Positions 17,534-25,589 of a DNA stretch of 64,000 nucleotides are shown piece by piece. The stretch's first letter is position 1, and every line of letters starts with the position of its first letter. Both the position numbers and the translations under genes were made by a program. Below the pieces are notes generated by a model. The model was not told the DNA's origin. It ran no database searches and was given only the letters and a program-made list of their open reading frames with translations. Origin of the DNA: Rhizobium sp. CF122 (lineage in GTDB: Bacteria > Pseudomonadota > Alphaproteobacteria > Rhizobiales > Rhizobiaceae); assembly GCF_000282035.1 (NCBI RefSeq), contig NZ_AKKA01000107.1:1-64000 (forward strand), given 5' to 3'.

Positions 17534-18547
17534 ATGCGACCAGAAGACTATCGGCAAGGAGACGCCGTCGGCAAATCCGCTGGCCGTCTAAAGGTTGGAT
17601 TTGTGCTTGCTCGATCCTTCACGCTTTCAGCATTCGCGCTTTTCGCGGATACGTTGCGGCTTGCGAGCGACGAGCATGATCGTTCCGGACGAGTACTGGC
17701 GGACTGGCAAGTGCTCGGAAGTACGCGGCATCTGATTGCGTCAAGCTGTGGGATCCAGGTGGCACCGACGTCGGATTTCGTGGATCCGACGAGGTTCGAT
17801 TACATTGTCGTTGTCGGAGGCCTTCTCACAGCGGAAAACCCTGTCGATCACGACACGATCACATTTCTCAAGCGCGCGGATGCCGCCAGGGTACCCTTGA
17901 TTGGTCTTTGTACCGGCTCGTTCATCCTTGCCGATGCTGGCTTAATGAGAAACCATGAGACATGCGTTAGCTGGCTCCACTACAAGGAGTTTCGCGAGCG
18001 CTTTCCTGATCTTGCTGTACGATCGGACAGGATATTCAACCTGGACCGGCAACGCGGTTCCTGTGCCGGCGGCAGCAGCGCAGCCGATATCGCGGCGGTC
18101 CTTGTGCGGCGGTATATCAGCCGCGAGGCTGAGAGAAATGCCTTGGAAGTTCTACAGATCGAAAAGGCGCGCTCCGCCGGCGACATTCAGCCACGGCGCC
18201 CTTTGCACGACGAATACGAAGATAACCGGGTCAAAGCGGCGATGATCCTGATGGAGCAGCATGTCGAAGGCGGCATGACCATTCTCAAGCTCGCGGCTTC
18301 CGTTCGCCTGTCGCGGCGTCAACTCGAACGGTTGTTTTTGGAAAAGGCGGGCATGTCTCCTGCAAAAGCCTACACGCGCGTAAGGATGGAGAGGGCAAAG
18401 GCCCTGCTTCTGCAATCGAAGGCGTCCCTGATCGAAGTCGCGCTCGATGTTGGATACGAGAACGCCTCCCACTTCACTCGCACTTTCAAGCGCATATTCG
18501 GCCAAACGCCAACTCAACTTCGGGCCTCTGGACTACCCCTCCACTAG
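17534..18547 (+). CDS. GATase1-AraC family regulator (GlxA/CdhR/GbdR type)
   Basis: A 337-residue regulator. Residues 20-190 are a DJ-1/PfpI-like GATase1 domain with the nucleophile-elbow cysteine in LIGLCTGSFILADAGL. The C-terminal about 100 residues are an AraC double helix-turn-helix (LSRRQLERLFLEKAG and GYENASHFTRTFKRIFGQTP). Relatives such as GbdR, CdhR and ArgR control catabolism of betaine, carnitine or amino acids. It ends the operon and may be an activator acting alongside the GntR protein. Confidence 0.88.
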   Translation: MRPEDYRQGDAVGKSAGRLKVGFVLARSFTLSAFALFADTLRLASDEHDRSGRVLADWQVLGSTRHLIASSCGIQVAPTSDFVDPTRFDYIVVVGGLLTAENPVDHDTITFLKRADAARVPLIGLCTGSFILADAGLMRNHETCVSWLHYKEFRERFPDLAVRSDRIFNLDRQRGSCAGGSSAADIAAVLVRRYISREAERNALEVLQIEKARSAGDIQPRRPLHDEYEDNRVKAAMILMEQHVEGGMTILKLAASVRLSRRQLERLFLEKAGMSPAKAYTRVRMERAKALLLQSKASLIEVALDVGYENASHFTRTFKRIFGQTPTQLRASGLPLH

Positions 18548-18674
18548 ATGCCTCCGGTCGCAACAATCGAGGAGCTGTGTGGCGATATCCCGTTAGCTCC
18601 TTTGTGGGCGAACAGATCGAGGCGTGTGAGGTTCTTCCACGGGCCCGGAAGGAGCGGACGTTTCGCCCTCGTTA

Positions 18675-18713
18675 TCCAGACCCTGATCCCATGCATGCGT
18701 GCAGCGGCTCCAA
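18675..18713 (+). repeat. 39-bp dispersed repeat, copy 1
   Basis: These 39 bases recur without mismatch at 62982-63020 in the same orientation. The core GCATGCGTGCAGCGGCTCC is GC-rich with a GCATGC palindrome. Here it forms the boundary at which the ttuE remnant stops resembling pyruvate kinase. Confidence 0.8.
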
Positions 18714-19045
18714 CGAACGGAACGATGACCGGTGCTCCGATCGAGGCCGCAACACTAGCGGCTGCAGCAGCCACCGCGTGGGAAGGTGTCGCGTCGACAC
18801 CAGGCTCGGTCGCTTCCAGAATCGGACGATAAGGTTTGTGCTTCTCCGTCTTTTCGATAATGGGATCCATCATCGCCACTGTTTCCATCGGATAGGAGCC
18901 GGTTGCAGATTCGGCCGAGAGCATCACGGCGTCGGCACCGTCATAAATCGCTCCCGCGACATCGGAAGCCTCCGCACGAGTCGGCGTCGGCACGATACCA
19001 TGCCGCCGCGACTATCTTCGCTCGGCGATTGCTTCGGATAAACAT
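18714..19045 (-). pseudogene. ttuE: ttuE-like pyruvate kinase with internal deletion
   Basis: The ATG at 19045 lies 7 bp after ttuD and starts MFIRSNRRAKIVA, a normal pyruvate kinase N-terminus. After about 14 codons the reading jumps, out of frame, to the C-terminal part: VPTPTRAEASDVAGAIYDG and ADAVMLSAESATGSYPMETV, the substrate-binding and C-domain start. Roughly 300 central residues, including the ATP-side barrel, are missing. The C-terminus is also lost at the 39-bp repeat (18675-18713). In A. vitis tartrate operons ttuE encodes pyruvate kinase, so the position fits exactly. Non-functional. Confidence 0.8.
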
Positions 19046-19052
19046 GATGCCT

Positions 19053-20319
19053 TTACCCTATAAGGATTGCGCGGATGTCGTTGACATTGGTGAGGGTTGG
19101 ACCTGTGACCACGAGGTCACCGATCGCCGAAAAGGCGCTGTAGCTGTCGTGCCTGGCAAGAACCGAACGAGGAGCGACGCCCGAAGCCGCGATGCGTGTG
19201 AGAGTGTCGGGCGTGACGATTGCGCCAGCGGCATCCTCTGCTCCGTCGATTCCGTCGGTATCGCCGGCGATCGCCCAGACGCCCTTTACGCCGTCCAGTC
19301 CTATCGCCAGGCTCAAAAGGAACTCGGTGTTCCTGCCGCCGCGCCCGGTCGAATCCTTTGGAAGTGAGACCGATGTTTCTCCGCCGGACAGAATGACCGC
19401 CGGACCGTTGATCGGATGTCCTTTTGTCTTCGCCGAGATCGCAATGCCGGAGAGAACCGTGCCGACTTCTCTTGCCTCGCCCTGAAGCGCGTCGCCCAGG
19501 ATGATGGGCGCGATTCCTTCTTCGCGGGCAACCTGCGTGGCAGCATCCAGCGCCATGGACGGCGACGCGATAAGTCTGACCTCCAGGTCGGTGGGCATTT
19601 TGAGAAGGGCAGAGCCACCCCTGTCCAGAACCGCTCGAGCAGCCGGCGGCAGTGAGCCGGTAACGCGAAATGATCTCCCTCGCATCGTCGACGGTGGTCC
19701 CGTCCGCCACGGTCGGGCCGGAAGCGATCTGCGACGGTTCGTCGCCAGGAACATCCGAAATGACCAAGGTGACAACTCGCGCCGGGTAGGCGGCAGCAGC
19801 AAGGCGTCCTCCTTTGATTCCGGAAAGTTGCTTCCGGACGATATTCATTTCCGAGATCGTCGCGCCGCTTGCGAGGAGCATCCGGTTGACGGCCTGCTTG
19901 TCTGCGAGCGTCATGCCGTCTGCGGGCGAGACGAGGAGCGAGGACCCGCCGCCCGATATCAGGGCCACGACAAGATCGTCGGGACCGAGCCCACGAAGGC
20001 TCGTCAGAATACGATCGGCTGCCCTCACGCTCATTTCGTCAGGAACCGGATGTGCCGCCTCGATGATCTCGATACGCCCGGCGGGCACCGCGTGGCCATA
20101 ACGCGTCACTACCACGCCACTCAGTTCGACGTCGCTCCAGGCGGCTTCCAAGGCAGCCGCCATGGCGGCGGATGCCTTGCCCGCTCCGACTACGACGCAT
20201 CGGCTGCGAGGGCGATCCGGAAGATGCTGGGCGACCACCTTGCTCGGATCCGCACTTGCTACTGCTGCGTCGAACATGCGGCGCAGCACCCGGCGGGCTG
20301 AAGCGTCGTTCCAGCTCAT
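19053..20319 (-). pseudogene. ttuD: ttuD glycerate 2-kinase / hydroxypyruvate-reductase-like (MOFRL) gene with frameshift
   Basis: The MOFRL-family glycerate kinase reads in one frame from MSWNDASARR (20319) through VVVGAGKASAAMA, ALISGGGSSLL and DVPGDEPSQIASGPTV. Around 19648-19656 it shifts: homology resumes in another frame with LPPAARAVL and runs to the stop at 19053 through GHPINGPAVILSGGETSV and FSAIGDLVVTGPTLTNVND. A single extra base explains both halves; it may be a real mutation or a sequencing error. The gene starts in an ATGA overlap with ttuC. The intact product would phosphorylate glycerate from tartrate breakdown; in A. vitis the gene was named ttuD. Confidence 0.82.
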
Positions 20320-21410
20320 TCGGCCGCTGCCATCTTCAGGATGTTGGATCCGGCGATGGCTTCGCAGACCGCGTCGGTCACCTGCTTCGTGGTGGCCGTG
20401 CCGCCGACGTCAGGTGTGAGGATGCCCGCGTCGGTCACGCGTTCGACCGCGCTCATCAACCGTGCCGCCGCCCCGGGTTCTCCAAGATGTTCGAGCATCT
20501 GCGCTGCCGTCCAGAAAGTGGCGATCGGGTTTGCGATGCCCTTTCCCGTGATGTCGAAAGCCGAGCCGTGGATCGGTTCGAACATCGACGGAAATCGACG
20601 CTCCGGATCAATGTTTCCGGTCGGAGCGACGCCGAGCGAGCCCGCAAGTGCGCCAGCAAGATCCGAGAGGATGTCGGCATGCAGGTTCGTCGCGACGATC
20701 GTATCGAGGCTCTGTGGCTTCAGTGTCATTCGGACAGTCATGGCGTCGACCAGCATCTTGTCCCAGGTCACGTCCGGAAATTCCTTGGAGACTTCTGCCG
20801 CGATCTCGTCCCACATGACCATGCCATGTCGCTGCGCGTTGGACTTAGTGACGACGGTGAGCAGCTTGCGTGGACGAGATTGTGCGAGCTTGAACGCGTA
20901 GCGCATGATGCGTGTCACTCCGACCCGTGTGAAAATGGCGACCTCGGTTCCTACCTCTTCTGGAAGGCCCTTGTGGGCGCGGCCTCCATGGCCGGAATAT
21001 TCGCCTTCCGAATTCTCACGAACGATGACCCAATCGAGATCTCCAGGACCGCAGTTGCGCAGCGGCGGAGTGATGCCAGGGAGAATCTTTGTCGGTCGTA
21101 CGTTCGCGTACTGGTCGAAGCCCTGGCAGATGGGGAGGCGAAGGCCCCAGAGGGTGATGTGGTCAGGAACGTCGGGCGCTCCAACTGCGCCGAAGTAGAT
21201 TGCGTCGAATTTCTTCAGCGTCTCCAGACCGTCCGCTGGCATCATCACGCCATGCTTCTTGTAGTAATCCGAACCCCAATCGAACGTTTCCGACTGGATC
21301 TTGAAGTCTCCGCTGCGCTTCTCGAGCGCCTCCAGAACCTGCAGGCCAGCTGCGATAACTTCCGGACCGATACCATCGGCGGGAATGGCGGCAATCTTGT
21401 ATTCACGCAT
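20316..21410 (-). CDS. ttuC: Tartrate dehydrogenase/decarboxylase
   Basis: A 364-residue beta-decarboxylating dehydrogenase of the isopropylmalate/tartrate dehydrogenase group. The start MREYKIAAIPADGIGPEV is preceded by GGAGAG; a longer frame to 21815 reads antisense into the transporter gene. Visible signatures: ANVRPTKILPG with ENSEGEYSG for substrate, TKSNAQRHGMVMWDE with the active-site lysine, and NLHADILSDLAGALAGSLG for Mg2+-binding aspartates, then EPIHGSAFDITGKG. It oxidises tartrate with NAD+, producing oxaloglycolate, and can yield D-glycerate. It lies between the tartrate transporter and ttuD. Confidence 0.9.
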   Translation of the reverse strand: MREYKIAAIPADGIGPEVIAAGLQVLEALEKRSGDFKIQSETFDWGSDYYKKHGVMMPADGLETLKKFDAIYFGAVGAPDVPDHITLWGLRLPICQGFDQYANVRPTKILPGITPPLRNCGPGDLDWVIVRENSEGEYSGHGGRAHKGLPEEVGTEVAIFTRVGVTRIMRYAFKLAQSRPRKLLTVVTKSNAQRHGMVMWDEIAAEVSKEFPDVTWDKMLVDAMTVRMTLKPQSLDTIVATNLHADILSDLAGALAGSLGVAPTGNIDPERRFPSMFEPIHGSAFDITGKGIANPIATFWTAAQMLEHLGEPGAAARLMSAVERVTDAGILTPDVGGTATTKQVTDAVCEAIAGSNILKMAAAE

Positions 21411-21433
21411 TTGTTTCTCTCCAGCTTGGAATA

Positions 21434-22732
21434 TTAGTGTTGGACCGAGGTTGCTTGCCCGGGCTGGCGCGCTGCGCTCCTGGCCAGGAGCAGGGTGGTC
21501 AGGGCCGAGACTACGAGGAGTGCAGCGACGAAATACAGGCCACCTGCGAAACTGCCGGTAAGGTCTTTTATCCAGCCGATCATGGAGGGCCCCACGAAAC
21601 CGCCGAGGTTGCCGATCGAGTTGATCGTCGCGATCCCTGCGGCGGCCGCTGGGCCTGACAAGAAGAGTGTTGGCATGCTCCACAGCGGTGGCTTGGAGGC
21701 GCTGATCCCGATGTTGACGAGCGTCAGTGCCAATAGGACTGCGAAAACTGTGGTGGCACCGCTTGCGAAGGCGAGTCCGGCGGCGGCGAGCAGACATGCT
21801 CCCACGACGTGCCACGTACGCTCAGCCTTCTTGTCGGAGTTTCGCGCCCAAAGGATCATTCCCACGACCGCGAAGACAGCCGGGATCGCATTCACGAAGC
21901 CGACCTGCAACGAAGAAAGGCCAAAGCTTTTGATGATTTGGGGAGCCCAAATTCCGAGAGTATAGAGGCCCGCAGAGGTGCCGAAATAGACCAGGGACAA
22001 GGCAAGGACGCGAACGTCGGTCAGACCCGCCCAGATGCTATGACTTGCCTTGGGTTTACCAGCTTGTTCCTGCTCCATCGTCTTAACGAGCCATGCGCGT
22101 TCGTCATCGGAGAGCCACTTCGCCTTTTCCGGGCGGTCCGTCAGGACGAACAGCACAACGACGCCCAGCACCAACGCCGGGATTGCTTCGATCGCGAACA
22201 TCCACTGCCAGCCGGCCAAGCCCCAGATCCCATGCATTTCCAGAAGCGCGCCGGAGATCGGAGAGCCAATGGCGGTCGCAAGCGGTGCTGCAGCCATGAA
22301 CATCGCCGTTACAGCCGCCCGGCGGCGGGCCGGAAACCAGTAGCTCAGGTAAAGGATGATGCCGGGGAAGAAGCCCGCTTCGGCCACGCCGAGCAGAAAT
22401 CGTAGGACGTAGAAGCTTGTCGTCCCCTGTACGAGCGCCATGGCTCCGGAAACAAGGCCCCACGTGATCATGACGCGGGCGATCCAGATACGAGCCCCGA
22501 CCTTGTTAAGGATCAAGTTGGATGGGACCTCAAACAGGAAGTAGCCCAGAAAGAAGATACCAGCGCCGACGCCGAAGACTGTCGATGTAAAACCGAGGTC
22601 CTGGTTCATCGTAAGCGACGCGAAGCCGATGTTCACACGGTCGATGAACGCGATGAGATAAAGAACCATGATGAATGGCACGATGCGCCATGTGATCTTG
22701 CGTAGTACGCGCGTTTCCAGATCGCTTGTCAC
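21434..22732 (-). CDS. ttuB: MFS tartrate transporter (anion:cation symporter family)
   Basis: A 432-residue transporter with twelve predicted helices, starting at a GTG (22732) with AGGAG upstream. The N-terminal AFIDRVNIGFASLTM and the GVAEAGFFPGIILYLSYWFP segment are hallmarks of the ACS family that includes TtuB, GarP and phthalate permeases. It is the first gene of the minus-strand tartrate operon, 23 bp before ttuC. Still intact although two downstream genes are broken. Confidence 0.88.
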   Translation of the reverse strand: MTSDLETRVLRKITWRIVPFIMVLYLIAFIDRVNIGFASLTMNQDLGFTSTVFGVGAGIFFLGYFLFEVPSNLILNKVGARIWIARVMITWGLVSGAMALVQGTTSFYVLRFLLGVAEAGFFPGIILYLSYWFPARRRAAVTAMFMAAAPLATAIGSPISGALLEMHGIWGLAGWQWMFAIEAIPALVLGVVVLFVLTDRPEKAKWLSDDERAWLVKTMEQEQAGKPKASHSIWAGLTDVRVLALSLVYFGTSAGLYTLGIWAPQIIKSFGLSSLQVGFVNAIPAVFAVVGMILWARNSDKKAERTWHVVGACLLAAAGLAFASGATTVFAVLLALTLVNIGISASKPPLWSMPTLFLSGPAAAAGIATINSIGNLGGFVGPSMIGWIKDLTGSFAGGLYFVAALLVVSALTTLLLARSAARQPGQATSVQH

Positions 22733-22821
22733 AGCAAGCTCCTCCCTATGTTCGAGACATGCGCGTCCTCTCGCGCTGATCCGGGACTCTAGTTCTCCCT
22801 TTCCCTGGAATTAACAATCGG

Positions 22822-22837
22822 ATAATTATATAATTAT
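22822..22837. promoter_or_regulatory. AT-rich palindrome in the ttuB/ttuA divergent promoter
   Basis: ATAATTATATAATTAT is a perfect 16-bp palindrome made of two 8-bp palindromic halves. It lies 24 bp upstream of ttuA and 90 bp upstream of ttuB. Probable TtuA-binding site by position. Confidence 0.55.
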
Positions 22838-22860
22838 TTGATACAATATTGGAGGCTGTC

Positions 22861-23775
22861 GTGGAACTCGAACAGCTAAGGTGTTTCGTCGCTGTGGCGG
22901 AGGAACTTCACTTCGGAAGAGCTGCCCAAAAGACGGGGATGCTGCCGGCGTCGCTCGGGCGACACGTCAGGTTGTTGGAAGAGTCGCTTGGCGCACAGCT
23001 TCTCAACAGAACGACACGCAGTGTTAGCCTTACCGAGGATGGCGTGCTGCTCTTGCAGGAAGTCAAGCCGATCCTGGCCCGATTGGAGCATGTCGCCGAG
23101 ACGTTTCTGGAAGCGCGGCACAAGCCCGCAGCCATTCTTCGGATCGGCGCGATCGACAGTGCGGCGGCCGGGCTCATCCCCTTGCTGCTACAGGATTTCC
23201 GGGAGATCGCGCCGGAAACCGTAACCCAACTCGTCGAAGACAAGTCAGTCCGGTTGATCCCGAAACTGCTCGCAGGACGGCTTGACCTCATAGTTATACG
23301 ACCGAGAGAAGGGATCAGCAGGAGTCTGGTGGTGCAGCCGCTTTTTCACGAGACCGCCGTCGTCGCTGTTCCCGGCGACAGCCGACTTGCCTCGAACGAG
23401 ACGGTGACAATCAGCGATCTCTCAAACGAACCTCTGATCGTACCCGAGCGGCGGTCACGCCCCCACAGTCACGATCTCACCATGACCCTGTTCTCCGACG
23501 TGGGCATGCGTCCGAGGATTGCGCAGATTGCTGACGAGAAGCAGACGATTATAAATCTGGTGGCTGCCGGGATCGGCTCCGCGATCGTACCACGCTGGAC
23601 GTCCAAACTCGCGGTTGCCGGCGTCTGCTACGTTCCGTTGGCACCAACTTCCGATGCGCCGATGGAGAAGTTGCCGTTGGCAGCAGCGTGGATGAAGGCT
23701 GTGCGGGATCCCACCAGAGACACACTGATTGATCTCCTGAACCGGAACATCGAGCGCTACGCTGCGCAGGCTTGA
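22861..23775 (+). CDS. ttuA: LysR-family regulator of tartrate genes
   Basis: A 304-residue LysR protein. The GTG at 22861 (VELEQLRCF) is chosen because GGAGG lies 5 nt before it; a TTG at 22849 adds four residues. Winged helix: AEELHFGRAAQKTGMLPASL, an unusual helix with MLPASLGRHV in place of the common QPALS; the effector domain follows. Divergent from ttuB as in A. vitis pTAR-type loci, where TtuA activates the operon. Confidence 0.85.
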   Translation: MELEQLRCFVAVAEELHFGRAAQKTGMLPASLGRHVRLLEESLGAQLLNRTTRSVSLTEDGVLLLQEVKPILARLEHVAETFLEARHKPAAILRIGAIDSAAAGLIPLLLQDFREIAPETVTQLVEDKSVRLIPKLLAGRLDLIVIRPREGISRSLVVQPLFHETAVVAVPGDSRLASNETVTISDLSNEPLIVPERRSRPHSHDLTMTLFSDVGMRPRIAQIADEKQTIINLVAAGIGSAIVPRWTSKLAVAGVCYVPLAPTSDAPMEKLPLAAAWMKAVRDPTRDTLIDLLNRNIERYAAQA

Positions 23776-23787
23776 CAACTTCGAGCT

Positions 23788-24010
23788 TCAGCGCTCGTCA
23801 CATAGATCTCTCGCCACGATCGCCAAATGGCTCAGGAATGCGTCGACGCGGGCGGTGCGAATGGACTTGGGATTGAGGATGGCGACCACGTCGGCGTCAG
23901 GAAGCGACCAGTCTTCAAGCAGCCGGATCAGCCCGGCCCGCACGGATGTCTTCGAGGAGGCTCCATTCAGAACGTTCGATGACACCAAGTCCTTCTACCG
24001 CCACGACCGC
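23788..24010 (-). pseudogene. C-terminal fragment of a LysR-family regulator
   Basis: The frame LIRLLEDWSLPDADVVAILNP followed by RTARVDAFLSHLAI is the typical end of a LysR effector domain. Just upstream the homology continues in another frame (VAVEGLGVIERSEWSLLEDI), so a frameshift near 23938 is present and the rest of the gene is absent. Debris, 12 bp past ttuA on the opposite strand. Confidence 0.6.
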
Positions 24011-24069
24011 ACCACCTCGCCATCACTACTTATGAACCTTATGCTTTTCTAGTGACCGGCGACAGGCGA

Positions 24070-25371
24070 TCAGTCCTCAATGCAGAGGGCTATGCGGTTC
24101 CAGCCAGGCGGAAGGGGATCCGGACGCTGGACTTCAACATTGTCGAGTATGAGGTCGGCAGTGTTGTGCGCAAAGACGGCCGGCATGCCTCCCGGATAGT
24201 CGACAAGACCGATAATCTTTCCATCGGCGCCGCGCAGCCAGGCATTACCGCGACCCTCGACGTCCTTGGGTGGGGATAGGTCGACGTTTGTGGGGCGGAG
24301 GTCATATTGCTTGGCTGTTCCCAAGGGCCCCTCCTGCATCGTCAATTGGACGTTGCAAAGGGTTGTTCCGGCGATCCCACCGCTTCGCTCTGCGAAGAGA
24401 TTGATAGGGCCGTGGCAGCGGCCGGTGACGTTCTCGACGCGGACATTGCTGACGAGGCCAGCGGGCACCTCCGGGCGACGATCAAGCTGCGTTATCGTTA
24501 GCGGTTCACCCGAACCCCAGAAGCCGTCGGCTGTCTCGTGGCAGTCGATCTCGATATCCGAGAAGAAGACACTTTCGATGGCTCCGCCATCGCGCGAGAA
24601 AATACCGAGGGCTCGATTCGAGCGCCGCACTTTGGAGCGCATGAACCGAACGTCGCGGATGTCGCCAAAACTCTCTGTGCCTATCTTCAAAGCACAGCTG
24701 TTGCTCTCGACGACGCAATCTGAAACGTCGATATTTTGGCAATGTCCGATGCCGTGTTCGCTCCGACTGGTTTTGAGGCAGATACCGTCGTCAGCGGTGC
24801 TGATGACGACTTCGCTCACCGCAACGTCTACGCAGCTATCGATGACAATTCCGTCCGTGTTCGGAAGCTGCCGATTGTTGAACACTTTCATGCCGTTGAT
24901 GATCACAGCGTTGCAGCGGACGAGGTGAACCGTCCACATCGGGGAATCCTCGATGACAAAGCCTTCAAGCCTGACGTTGCTGCAGTCCTCGAACACAATG
25001 ACTCTCGGGCGCCTCTCGCTCGGTGTGTAGGTGCCGACGGCCCCATCGAAGCCGGTGTTGAAGGCGCCACCTGAGGCAACAATTTTACCTTTGCCTGATA
25101 TCGCGACGTCATGTGCGTCCTGTGCTACGATGTAGGCGCGATTGGATCCCTCGGCGATCACACTCACCGAATTTCTCGCATAAAGCTCGTAGTCGGGAAC
25201 GAATTCCAGCGTCGCACCTATCTCGATCGATAGAGTTACACCGCTACAAAGCCGGATCGGCCCCGATATGTGCCGTCCCGCCTGCAACAGAAGAGTTCCC
25301 CCGCCGACGGCAGCCAGCCTGTCGATGAAATGCTGTAGATCGGCGCCATTTGGTTCGACGGAAATGTCCAT
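24070..25371 (-). CDS. Glycoside hydrolase family 28 (polygalacturonase/rhamnogalacturonase-like)
   Basis: A 433-residue parallel beta-helix enzyme starting at MDISVEPNG (25371) with AGAGGAAA upstream; frames to 25398 add nine residues. GH28 catalytic blocks: PNTDGIVID (first Asp) and STADDGICLKT (paired Asp), then a GH at GIGHCQNIDV where family members have GHG, and SCALKIGTES. No signal peptide is visible, so it probably acts in the cytoplasm on imported oligogalacturonide or rhamnogalacturonide fragments. Divergent from the ABC importer at 25590; a ROK-type operator lies 46 bp upstream. Confidence 0.85.
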   Translation of the reverse strand: MDISVEPNGADLQHFIDRLAAVGGGTLLLQAGRHISGPIRLCSGVTLSIEIGATLEFVPDYELYARNSVSVIAEGSNRAYIVAQDAHDVAISGKGKIVASGGAFNTGFDGAVGTYTPSERRPRVIVFEDCSNVRLEGFVIEDSPMWTVHLVRCNAVIINGMKVFNNRQLPNTDGIVIDSCVDVAVSEVVISTADDGICLKTSRSEHGIGHCQNIDVSDCVVESNSCALKIGTESFGDIRDVRFMRSKVRRSNRALGIFSRDGGAIESVFFSDIEIDCHETADGFWGSGEPLTITQLDRRPEVPAGLVSNVRVENVTGRCHGPINLFAERSGGIAGTTLCNVQLTMQEGPLGTAKQYDLRPTNVDLSPPKDVEGRGNAWLRGADGKIIGLVDYPGGMPAVFAHNTADLILDNVEVQRPDPLPPGWNRIALCIED

Positions 25372-25416
25372 TGCGTTTCCTCTCATCTTTCCCAACAATT
25401 ATGCCACGTGAATTTA

Positions 25417-25433
25417 TTCGTCAACAGGACGAA
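25417..25433. promoter_or_regulatory. ROK-regulon operator, copy 1 (GH28 side)
   Basis: TTCGTC, AACAG, GACGAA: perfect 6-bp arms, 5-nt spacer, flanked by AATT on both sides. Same architecture as 25490, 31462 and 33011. Confidence 0.7.
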
Positions 25434-25489
25434 CTAATTAGATGCGGTTGATCTTGTTTATGTTGACACCGCCGAAAACTCGTATTTAA

Positions 25490-25506
25490 TTCGTCATGGT
25501 TACGAA
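25490..25506. promoter_or_regulatory. ROK-regulon operator, copy 2 (ABC importer side)
   Basis: TTCGTC, ATGGT, TACGAA: one mismatch to the consensus right arm. It is 83 bp upstream of the binding-protein start codon. Confidence 0.6.
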
Positions 25507-25589
25507 CAAACGCCCACCTCAAGGGAGTGTATAGTGGGTCGATCGTTCGCAGAGTTCTTGAAAAATGAGGAGCCAAGAAGGGGAACCCT

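Noticed and set aside
20316..21815. 499-residue version of the tartrate dehydrogenase
   Set aside because: The extra 135 residues are basic, low-quality sequence antisense to the MFS transporter gene; the family N-terminus is at 21410.
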